64,000 bases of DNA, taken from contig NZ_JBFAZX010000012.1 of assembly GCF_040689395.1 (NCBI RefSeq), positions 62,001 through 126,000 on the forward strand. The letters are read 5' to 3'. How positions within the stretch are numbered: the stretch's first letter is position 1; every line of letters begins with the position of its first letter. This document shows, one piece after another, positions 8,295 through 16,667 of this stretch. The notes beneath the pieces are model-generated. The model was not told the DNA's origin, did no database searches, and saw only the letters and a program-made list of their open reading frames with translations. Source of the stretch: Dactylosporangium sp040689395. Its GTDB lineage: Bacteria > Actinomycetota > Actinomycetes > Mycobacteriales > Micromonosporaceae. Both the position numbers and the translations under genes were made by a program.

Positions 8295-9196
8295 GGGGCA
8301 GAACGTCGCTGAGAAACCTTGAGGCGACGTGAATCCCAGCTGAATGCCATGTGCTTGGCGGCAGAACGCCAGTAGCCGTCTTGCCTGGGTCCGTCGCCCG
8401 CCGCAACGGCCACGACGGACCACCTGGTCACCGGGGCGGCAGGCAGGCCCGGGTGGACGCTGTTCGGCGTTCGGCGACCGCTTCGTCGATTTCAGGACCG
8501 TACGCGGGACCTGTACACGGCATCGGCGGCAATCTTGGCTACAGCGACGTACCCGGACACCGACACGTGTGGGACACGGTTGCGAGCCACCCCTCCGCGG
8601 CAACAGGCGATCTCGCGCTGCTTCGTGACAAGGACCTGGTGCTCGGAATCGGCTGGATCGACACCATACACACCGAGAGAACTTGATGTACCAAAATGAC
8701 ACGATGTCAATTCTTGCCCTGTGGGGAACTGCTCGAAAGCCCGTTTGAAGAGCTCATCGAAGCCACAACTGACGCCGGCACGCGCTGGTGGTGGGACGCA
8801 AACGCCGAGATCCCCAGTGGGCGCCGCCCGGCTATCGGGCGCGCCCGCGCCCGTGTCGGCCAGGCCCGGAAAGTACTTCGACGACGATTCGGAGACGGCC
8901 GCGCAACCAGCGGCACGCGGTCACCTATGTCCCGATAATTCGGTCCATCGCAACGATTCCCTCGGGGGCCAGACAGGGCTGGTGCCGGTAGACCGCCTCG
9001 GTAACTCGCGCCCCGGTATGTTCCATTAGGACGGCAATGTCCCCGATCCGTGTCTCACTTGCCTTGACTGACCTGCATGAATGTCCCGTGAATGTGGCTT
9101 GAATCGGACATATTCAACCATTTGAACGTGTCAATAATTGACATGCCGCGTGAATGAGGAAATCATGGGGGCTATTTCAATGATCGGGGGAATTCG
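8295..9196. other. 900-bp gene-poor stretch upstream of the RHS gene
   Basis: Open frames here are short and mutually antisense, and none resembles a protein family. The last 150 bp (about 9040-9196) are distinctly AT-richer than the surroundings and hold the promoter area of the RHS gene, ending in a GGGGGAATT ribosome-binding site. Confidence 0.5.
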
Positions 9197-12100
9197 ATGT
9201 TATCTGTCCGTGATGCTGCGATGCCTGCTGTGAACTTGACGGAGTTCGTCATACCTCGCAAGCGGTGGGCGGATCGGTGGCGGCATGGCTTGACGATGGC
9301 GTTGCCCGTGTTGTTGGTGGCGACAGTGTGCGTCTCGGTGGAGCGTCCGCAGGCCGCCGCCGCAGCGCCTGCCCCGAAGGCAGCGAAGGCCGCGTGTCCG
9401 AAATCGCAGTCGGATGAGACGGCGGCGCGGGTAACGGCTCGGCTGTGCGGTAGCCCGGTGGAGATCACGTCGATGTTGTCGGAGACGACTCGGGCGTGGG
9501 CACAGCCGGATGGGTCGGTCAGGGTTGAGCAGGGCCTGGGCCCGCAGCGTTTCCGGAACTCCCAGGGTGCGTGGGTCGATATCAATACCACGCTTGTGCG
9601 GCGTGCGGATGGCACGATCGCTGCGAGTGCACACCCGAACGGCCTGGTGTTGTCGGGCTCCGCTGGAGTCGGTACTCACGACTTGGTGAGTCTGCGCCTG
9701 GGCGGGCAGCCGGTAGTGCTGGGCTGGCGCGGGGCATTGCCCGAGCCCACGTTGAGCGGCTCGACCGCGACGTATGCGGAGATTCGGCCCGGTGTGGACC
9801 TTGTTGTACAGGCAACCCGGACGTCGTATCTGTACTCGTTTGTGGTGAAGAATACGGCCGCCATGGCCGCGTTGGGACAGGTGGCGCTGCCGTGGACCAC
9901 GGGCGCCCTGTCGACCGCGGCGACGGCGGGCGGTGGGCTGGAGCTTCGCAGCCGCGAGGGTAAGCCTGCGGCGACCGTTCCGGCCGGGCAGATGTGGGAC
10001 GCCGCGATTGAGCCGAACTCCGGTGAGCACCTGCATCGCGCCGACTTCGGGGTGAAGGTGGCGGCCAACGGATCGGGCAAGGACCTGGTGCTTGTTCCGG
10101 ATCAGACGCTCTTGGCCCGTAAGGATCTGCAGTACCCGGTGACGATCGACCCAGGTCCGACCAACGTGTATCCGTCGTTTGACGAGTTCGTGGAGACCGG
10201 GTACACCTCAGACCAGTCCGGTTCGGTGGAGTTGAGGCTAGGTACCTTTAACGGTGGAACGACCAAGGCCCGCAGCTACATGTCGTTTCACAACCAGGAT
10301 TACCTGCACGGCACAGTGGTCGTGTCGGCGACGCTGAACCTGTGGGAGTGGCACTCCTGGTCGTGCTCGCCCCGTCAGTGGACCACGTCACGCACCACCG
10401 ACGTGGACTCGTCGGTGCAATGGGAGACGAACCTGCCGACCGTGTTGGGCAGCGTGAGCACATCGACGCAGACCAAGGGGTACAGCGCGTCCTGCGCCGC
10501 CGGTTGGGTGAGCACCGATGCGACATCAGCGTTTCAGTCGGTGGCCGATGACTCGTCGGCGTCGAAGGTGAACCTGCTGCTCCAAGCCGCCGATGAGACT
10601 GACAACTTTTCGTGGAAGCGGTTCGACTCGATGGAAGGGACGAACAGCCCGTACGTCGTGTTGACGTACAACCATCGCCCGTCGATCCCAACTCTGCTCG
10701 GGCCGCTGTCGGGCGCATTCGTCAACACCACCACCCCTACGCTTCGGGCCAGCTCTACCGACGCGGACGCCACCACGGTGAAGGCGAACTTCGAGATCTG
10801 GAATGCGGCCGGCACCACGTTGATCACGTCCGGGAGTTCGGCGTTCGTCGCTTCGGGCGCCGCAGCATCGTGGACGTCGAGTACGGCGTTGGCCGAAGGC
10901 GCCTACAAGTGGCGAGCAGAGGCGAATGACGGCACCTCGTCGTCGACGACGTGGTCGGCATGGCAAACGTTCACGATTGACGCCACCGCCCCCGCCTCGG
11001 CGCCCGGGGTGTTGTCGACCACGTACCCGGAGGGCGGCTGGGCCGGCGGCGCTGGCGTGGCCGGCAACTTCACGTTCACCGCTAGCGGCGTGGCCGACGT
11101 GGCCTCGTACCTATATGGACTGGACGTGAACCCACCAGACACGTCTGCGGAGGCTGCAACCTTGGGCGGCAACGCGACGGTGAGCATAGCCCCGCCGACG
11201 AACCTGCCGCACACGCTGTATGTGCAGTCGGTGGACCGGGCCGGCAACGCGTCGCCCGTCTACTCCTACCAGTTCAATGTCGGCTCCAGCGGGGGTACCG
11301 TGCTGCTGCCGAACACCGGAGACATGACCGCGGCGAAGTTCGCGTTGCAGGCTCAAGGCCAGGCTGGTGCCACCGGGGTGACCTATCAGTGGCGACGCGG
11401 TGACGCGGACGCGTGGACCACCATCCCGGCCGGCGACGTGAAGGTTGCGGCCGGCGGTGGTTCGGTGACCTGGCCGCAAGCCACGTCTGGCGGGGGTGCC
11501 TTCGCGAAGCTGAACTGGGACGCGGCCGCGACGCTCAACAATGCCGAGCCAGGCCCTGACCCGAGGGACGGGCCGTTGCAGGTGCGGGCCAGCTTCACCG
11601 GCGCCGGTGGGACGTCCGACGCGGTCAAGGTCGCCTTCGACCGCAACCGGGCCTGGGCCGCCTCGGCCGAGGTGGGACCGGGCAGAGCAAACCTGATCAC
11701 CGGTAACTACAGCCTTGGCCAGACCGACGTATCCGCGTTCGGTATGGGTCTGTCCCGCGTCTACAACACCCGGCAGGCCGCCGACGTTGACGCCATGTTC
11801 GGACCGGGCTGGGTCTCCAGCGCTGCCGTCCCCGCGAACTCCGGCTACACCGGCCTGACCGTGACCGGTTCGCTGGTCCAGATCGGCTTGCCCGACGGGG
11901 CCACCCTCGGGTTTACCCAACGCGACGCATCAAACGCCACGTTTGACCCGCAAGTCGGGTTCGAGGCCTACACGCTCACCCACATCTCCAGTCCGGACAA
12001 GTACACGCTTACCGACGGCCACGGCAACAAGGTGGAGTTCACCCCACCGGCGGGAGCGGCGGCCGGACTGTACGCGCCGAGCAGCGCCACCCCGGTGGGG

Positions 12101-15100
12101 ACATCGGAAACCTCGACCGTGTCCTGGGAGCTTGCGCCCGGCACAACCACGCAGGCCCGGCCCACGCGTGTCCTCGCGCCGGTGCCGTCGGGGGTGAGCT
12201 GCAGCCCGAGCCTCACCGCGGGTTGTCGGACGTTGACGTTCACCTACGCCGCCGCCACTACCGCGACCGGTCCCGCTTCGGCGCAGTGGGGGAACTACAC
12301 CGGGCGTCTGATCAAGGTCGACTTCACCGCATATGACCCGGACCTGACCCCAACGCCAGGCATGCGAACTGTCGAGATAGCCCACTACGCCTACGACTCT
12401 GCTGGCTACCTACGCGCGGCGTGGGACCCGCGCCTCGACTACACCGACCCAGGCGGGACCCAGCACGTAGTCACCACATACGACTACACCAGCGGCATCC
12501 TGTCCGTCCTGACCCCGCCCACGCAGCAGCCGTGGCAGTTCGCCTACACCACCGTGCCCAACGATTCCGGGACCGGCCGGCTTGCCACCGTGACCCGCTC
12601 CGCCCTCTCCGCTGGCACGGCAGTCTCCACCGTGGTGTACCAGGTGCCGGTATCAGGAACCGGCGCACCCTACGATCTGTCCGCGATACAGACCAACCGC
12701 TGGGCCGAGCCCGAATCCCCGACCGACGCGACTGCGGTCTTCCCGCCCACACAGATCCCCACCGGCAACCAGTCGACCGGCACCCTGCCCAGCTCGTACG
12801 GGTACGCCACCGTCAACTACATGGACGCCAACGGCCGCAACATCAACACGGCCGTACCGGGTGGCGGCATCAACACTACTTGGTACGACCTCTACGGCAA
12901 CGTGACACGTACGCTGACCGCAGGCAACCGGCGGCGGGCCCTCGACTATTCGCCAACCGACAGCGCCATCGCGGAGACGTCGCTGGCGAAGGCCCGCTCC
13001 GAGATGTTCATGTACTCGAGCGACGATCAGCAACTACTGTCCAAGTTCGGGCCCGAACACGACGTGATTCTGCCCGACGGCACCTTGGAACGCGGCCGCG
13101 CCCACACCAAGTACGTCTACGACGAGGGTGCCATCGGCGGCCCGTACAACCTGCTCACCACTCAGCGCGACGACATGTCGTACTGGTCCGGCGGCGTGCA
13201 ACACTTCGTCGACTTCCACACGACCACCACCACATACGACTGGACACTGCAGGCGCCGCTGACCGAGTCCGTCAACCCCACCGGGCTGGCGTTGACCACC
13301 ACGACCAACTACGACGCCAAGGGCCGCGTCATCTCCGTCACCGCCCCCGAAGGCGGCGCCACAAGCAACACGCCATCCACCCGCACGACCACCTACTACA
13401 GCGCGGGCGCCAACGCCACCTTCCCCACCTGTGGGGGCAAGCCGGAATGGGATGGGCTGGTCTGCCGCACCGGGGTGGGTGGCCAACCCGCCACCGGCCC
13501 GGAGCTGCCGTCCACCGTCACTACCTACAACGTGTACGGCCAGCCCCGCACGACCGTCGAGTCCACCTCGGCGGGCGAGCAGCGGCGCATCACCGCGACC
13601 TACGACACCGCCGGCCGCGCGTCCACGTCGACGATCACTACCGCGACCGGACTGGGCACCGCCGTGCCGAAAACCCGCAACGTCTACGACCAGGCCAGCG
13701 GCCAGCTCCTGCGTACCCAGTCCCTGGACGGCACCGGCGCAGTAACCGCCGAAATCGTCCGCGCCTATGACACGCTCGGGCGGCAAACCTCCTACACCGA
13801 TGCCGACGCCAACACGTCCACAACCACCTACGACTTGGCGTCGCGGATTGCCACCACTACCGACGGCAAGACGACCCGTACCTACACATACGACGGGGGC
13901 ACTGAACGACGCGGACTACCTACCCAGGTCGTCGACACCGGTGCAGGCACCTTTACCGCCAGCTACGACACTGACGCGAACCCCGTCAGCCAGACCTGGC
14001 CCAACGGCATCAACGTGACCATGGTCTTCAACGAGGCCGTCGCGGCAACCTCGGTCACCTACATCCAGCCAGGCTGTGGACAACCAGACTGCACCCTCTA
14101 TACCGAGAACGTCACGTTCAACGCCGCTGACCTGTGGCTGAACCGGACCTCGACCCTGTCGGCCCAGACGTACGGCTACGACAAGGCGGGACGTCTCATC
14201 CAGGTCGACGACACAGTCGGCGGGCAATGTATCAGCAGGGCCTATGCGTTCACCGGAGCCTCCGGCAAGGCCAGCAACCGCACCAGCTTGACCAGCTACA
14301 ACCCGAACCCTAACGGCGCCTGTCAAACCACCACTGCCGCTTCCAGCCGCAGCTACACCTACGACAGCGCCGACCGCATCACCAGCACCGGCACTGTCTA
14401 TGACGCCCTCGGCCGCACCCTGACCACCCCGGCCGCCGACACCCTCCTGCCCGCCAACGGCAATGTCACCATGACCTACCACACCAACGACATGGCACGA
14501 ACCATCAGCCAGAACGGGCGGAGCACCACCTACACCCTCGATGTCGTCCCCAACCGATTCCGCTCCTGGACCGACAACGCCACCGGCAGCCCTGTCACCA
14601 AAACCCACCACTACACCGACGACGGCGACAAGCCCGCCTGGACCGACGAAGGCAACGGCACCTGGACACGAACCGTCGCCGCCGTCGCCGGCCTGGCCGC
14701 GATCCAGTCAGGGCCTACCGGTAACCCCGTCTGGCAGATCAGCAACCTCCACGGCGACCTCGTCGCCGGTGTCTCCAACGGCACATTCGGCCTGGCCTAC
14801 ACGAGCGAACATACGGAGTTCGGCCAACTCCGCAATTCCACCGACGTCGGCAGCCGACGCTACAGTTGGCTCGGCGCAGAGCAGCGCGCCTCCGACACCC
14901 CGGGGGGAGCGACCCTTATGGGTGCCCGCCTATACACCCCTGCGACCGGCAGGTTCCTTTCGGTCGACCCTATCTACGGTGGCAGCGCCAACGCCTACGA
15001 CTACACCAGCGCTGACCCGGTAAACCGCACCGATCCAGCCGGTACGTCGTGGTGCCGCAGGACTGGAAGCTGGACAGCGTGGTGGACGATCTACCGGACG

Positions 15101-15421
15101 ACCTACTTCAGTTGCTACGTCAGCCACTGGGCTGTTATCGCTGCCGTCGGGGGCATCGGGGCCTTTTCCGCCCTTCTTAATGTCGCCGGAGGGCTCGCTG
15201 GAGTCTTTGCCTTGACCCCATGCTCGGCGGTCTGCGGTATCGCCAGCGCGACGCTATGGCTTGCCTCAGCGCTTGTCGGGTTCATCGCAGCGGTTTACGG
15301 GGCTGCCTATTGGGTCTTCTGCAGGAAGCAGAATGGTGTAAACATTCACGGCTACTTCGTCAGCTATAAATGGTCGAGGATGCCACTGTGGGTCGGCGGC
15401 AGAGGGGTCGGCTGTGCCTGA
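9197..15421 (+). CDS. Giant secreted RHS/YD-repeat protein with variable hydrophobic C-terminal domain
   Basis: A 2074-residue protein of the polymorphic-toxin/teneurin-like RHS class. Visible order: long basic leader and hydrophobic signal (about residues 15-60); N-terminal module; DNRLRE-like beta domain (about 320-490); Ig-like repeats (about 500-830); entry domain around GRANLITGNYSLGQ (about 830); then many YD repeats (GYDKAGRL, YDSADRI, YDALGRT, about 1050-1870). The RHS core motif follows, YTPATGRFLSVDPIYGG ... DPVNRTDPAG, ending near residue 1948. The final 127 residues are unlike the rest: six cysteines, two long hydrophobic stretches (about 1968-1997 and 2004-2032) and a basic tail. 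By family precedent this tail would be the released effector. Its stop overlaps the next gene by 8 bp. Confidence 0.9.
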   Translation: MLSVRDAAMPAVNLTEFVIPRKRWADRWRHGLTMALPVLLVATVCVSVERPQAAAAAPAPKAAKAACPKSQSDETAARVTARLCGSPVEITSMLSETTRAWAQPDGSVRVEQGLGPQRFRNSQGAWVDINTTLVRRADGTIAASAHPNGLVLSGSAGVGTHDLVSLRLGGQPVVLGWRGALPEPTLSGSTATYAEIRPGVDLVVQATRTSYLYSFVVKNTAAMAALGQVALPWTTGALSTAATAGGGLELRSREGKPAATVPAGQMWDAAIEPNSGEHLHRADFGVKVAANGSGKDLVLVPDQTLLARKDLQYPVTIDPGPTNVYPSFDEFVETGYTSDQSGSVELRLGTFNGGTTKARSYMSFHNQDYLHGTVVVSATLNLWEWHSWSCSPRQWTTSRTTDVDSSVQWETNLPTVLGSVSTSTQTKGYSASCAAGWVSTDATSAFQSVADDSSASKVNLLLQAADETDNFSWKRFDSMEGTNSPYVVLTYNHRPSIPTLLGPLSGAFVNTTTPTLRASSTDADATTVKANFEIWNAAGTTLITSGSSAFVASGAAASWTSSTALAEGAYKWRAEANDGTSSSTTWSAWQTFTIDATAPASAPGVLSTTYPEGGWAGGAGVAGNFTFTASGVADVASYLYGLDVNPPDTSAEAATLGGNATVSIAPPTNLPHTLYVQSVDRAGNASPVYSYQFNVGSSGGTVLLPNTGDMTAAKFALQAQGQAGATGVTYQWRRGDADAWTTIPAGDVKVAAGGGSVTWPQATSGGGAFAKLNWDAAATLNNAEPGPDPRDGPLQVRASFTGAGGTSDAVKVAFDRNRAWAASAEVGPGRANLITGNYSLGQTDVSAFGMGLSRVYNTRQAADVDAMFGPGWVSSAAVPANSGYTGLTVTGSLVQIGLPDGATLGFTQRDASNATFDPQVGFEAYTLTHISSPDKYTLTDGHGNKVEFTPPAGAAAGLYAPSSATPVGTSETSTVSWELAPGTTTQARPTRVLAPVPSGVSCSPSLTAGCRTLTFTYAAATTATGPASAQWGNYTGRLIKVDFTAYDPDLTPTPGMRTVEIAHYAYDSAGYLRAAWDPRLDYTDPGGTQHVVTTYDYTSGILSVLTPPTQQPWQFAYTTVPNDSGTGRLATVTRSALSAGTAVSTVVYQVPVSGTGAPYDLSAIQTNRWAEPESPTDATAVFPPTQIPTGNQSTGTLPSSYGYATVNYMDANGRNINTAVPGGGINTTWYDLYGNVTRTLTAGNRRRALDYSPTDSAIAETSLAKARSEMFMYSSDDQQLLSKFGPEHDVILPDGTLERGRAHTKYVYDEGAIGGPYNLLTTQRDDMSYWSGGVQHFVDFHTTTTTYDWTLQAPLTESVNPTGLALTTTTNYDAKGRVISVTAPEGGATSNTPSTRTTTYYSAGANATFPTCGGKPEWDGLVCRTGVGGQPATGPELPSTVTTYNVYGQPRTTVESTSAGEQRRITATYDTAGRASTSTITTATGLGTAVPKTRNVYDQASGQLLRTQSLDGTGAVTAEIVRAYDTLGRQTSYTDADANTSTTTYDLASRIATTTDGKTTRTYTYDGGTERRGLPTQVVDTGAGTFTASYDTDANPVSQTWPNGINVTMVFNEAVAATSVTYIQPGCGQPDCTLYTENVTFNAADLWLNRTSTLSAQTYGYDKAGRLIQVDDTVGGQCISRAYAFTGASGKASNRTSLTSYNPNPNGACQTTTAASSRSYTYDSADRITSTGTVYDALGRTLTTPAADTLLPANGNVTMTYHTNDMARTISQNGRSTTYTLDVVPNRFRSWTDNATGSPVTKTHHYTDDGDKPAWTDEGNGTWTRTVAAVAGLAAIQSGPTGNPVWQISNLHGDLVAGVSNGTFGLAYTSEHTEFGQLRNSTDVGSRRYSWLGAEQRASDTPGGATLMGARLYTPATGRFLSVDPIYGGSANAYDYTSADPVNRTDPAGTSWCRRTGSWTAWWTIYRTTYFSCYVSHWAVIAAVGGIGAFSALLNVAGGLAGVFALTPCSAVCGIASATLWLASALVGFIAAVYGAAYWVFCRKQNGVNIHGYFVSYKWSRMPLWVGGRGVGCA

Positions 15422-15923
15422 GACGGCCCCCGATACCGTGGTTATCCGCATTCCGGCTCGCTGGACCGCAAAGTTGCGGTCGCCGGGGCGGTCACTGACC
15501 GACGGAAGCCAATATCCGGTTCTGGTGCAGACCTGGACGATGCATCATCCGTTCCATCCACGTCGGCTCACCCTCGCCGTAGATGCCGCCACAGCACGTC
15601 AGGTGAAGAGGTACAACTGGATCGTGGCGGCACTTCTTGTGACGTGCGTAGTAGCCGTTCTCGTCAGCGGCGGGTACATGATTGCCGTTGTGCTGAGCAT
15701 GAGTAACTTCCTGGCACTGCTCCTTTTCCTGCCAGCTTTGAGTCTGGTCGCCGGGCTCGGTGTAGTGGTCACAACTACTGCATGGCGGTGGCGACCTGGT
15801 ATTTATCCGAGGGCAAGCACGTACGACGAGATTCTGATGTTCGGCGTGGAGCGCGGTGCGGCGGAAGAGTGGCGCGGCGTGAACGACCCTGGCGTCCTGA
15901 CGATCGTGGAGCCAGGACGCTGA
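15414..15923 (+). CDS. Membrane protein overlapping the RHS gene, candidate immunity protein
   Basis: A 169-residue protein whose GTG start lies 8 bp inside the end of the RHS gene. It has a soluble basic N-terminus (about 1-65), two to three membrane segments (RYNWIVAALLVTCVVAVLV at about 64-82 and a longer hydrophobic block at about 85-120) and an acidic C-terminal tail. I recognise no family. Position directly after a polymorphic RHS C-terminus, with overlap and a strong terminator just downstream, matches the usual place of a cognate immunity gene. A membrane immunity protein would suit a membrane-acting toxin tail. The role is inference. Confidence 0.7.
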   Translation: MPETAPDTVVIRIPARWTAKLRSPGRSLTDGSQYPVLVQTWTMHHPFHPRRLTLAVDAATARQVKRYNWIVAALLVTCVVAVLVSGGYMIAVVLSMSNFLALLLFLPALSLVAGLGVVVTTTAWRWRPGIYPRASTYDEILMFGVERGAAEEWRGVNDPGVLTIVEPGR

Positions 15924-15930
15924 CGTAGAG

Positions 15931-15987
15931 CTGCAAGCAGGCGAGATCCGGGAGGCGGGACGCCTCCCGGATCTCGCCTGCTTGCGG
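15931..15987 (+). terminator. Very strong hairpin ending the RHS-immunity unit
   Basis: A perfect 24-bp stem, 15933-15956 with 15962-15985, encloses a 5-nt GGGAC loop; one G-U and one C-G pair extend it outward. It begins 8 nt after the stop at 15923. No T tract follows, which is common for actinobacterial terminators. Confidence 0.85.
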
Positions 15988-16060
15988 GCAGGGCCATCCG
16001 ACGCCGCCCGGCTCGCCGAAGGTCAGCCTGGCGCCGCTGGTCCATGCCCACGACACCGCG

Positions 16061-16414
16061 TCAGTACTTGGTGGTGCGGCTGACGGGTCGGCTGCGGCGG
16101 GCCGCTGGAGTACGCCGGGTGCGCAGCCGCTGCCCGGGGTCCTCGCACTCCGCCAACAGCCGCGCAGCCTCATCGGACCAGCACCGGGCGGCGTCCACCC
16201 GCCCCGCGTCGAGTTCCAGCTCCGCGAGGCCCAGGGTGGCGTCCGAGGCGGTGATCCGGTCGGTCGCGGCGATCGCCAGCTCGTGGGCCTTCGATCTCTG
16301 GGCGCTGTCCGCCCGCACCTTTGTGATCATCGTCCGGACCGGCGAGCCTGTACCAGCATCGATGTCGCTGGCATTCAGTGAGTGGCTTGTCGCGCTGCGG
16401 GCGGCACTGGACAA
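16061..16414 (-). pseudogene. Possible relic of a TPR-type transcriptional regulator
   Basis: A 117-codon frame whose middle (AHELAIAATDRITASDATLG, then LAELELDAGRVDAARCWSDEA) resembles the tetratricopeptide repeats of AfsR/SARP or LuxR-type large regulators. The rest is Arg/Ser-rich and unlike any domain. No HTH or ATPase part is nearby, so this looks like a leftover fragment between the RHS terminator and the next operon. Weak evidence. Confidence 0.35.
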
Positions 16415-16502
16415 CGGACTCTACGCTTGCCGGCAAGTGACAGTTCGATGGTGATCACATCGAATCGTGTGGAATCAAGTGGTACGGAGGAGAACGACCA
16501 TC

Positions 16503-16667
16503 GTGAACGGGAATGCACGTGGTGGTGCACTGCGCCACTGGCGAGGAACGGCTGGGCCGGTTGATCCGGACACCGCTCGGATCAACGCGGAAGCGGCGGC
16601 GGTACACCTCGCAGAGCAGTTGACGATTCTCGGCGTCGACCCGGCGGCCGGGCAGGTGACCGCATGA
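16503..16667 (+). CDS. 54-residue protein coupled to the tachylectin-like gene
   Basis: The GTG at 16503 has a GGAGGAG site 11 nt upstream and the frame ends in TGA overlapping the ATG of the next gene (ATGA). The product is small and soluble, with a basic start (NGNARGGALRHWRG) and one predicted amphipathic helix (DTARINAEAAAVHLAEQLTI). No family recognised. The tight coupling and ribosome-binding site argue for a real gene, perhaps a partner or leader of the large downstream protein. Confidence 0.6.
   Translation: MNGNARGGALRHWRGTAGPVDPDTARINAEAAAVHLAEQLTILGVDPAAGQVTA

Noticed and set aside
8344..8916. Open frames of 60-111 codons on both strands upstream of the RHS gene
   Set aside because: They are antisense to one another, lack ribosome-binding sites and have Arg/Gly/Pro composition expected of random high-GC DNA.
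9197..15923. Prophage or contractile-injection origin for the RHS region
   Set aside because: No phage structural, integrase or VgrG-like genes are present; the protein has its own N-terminal export signal.
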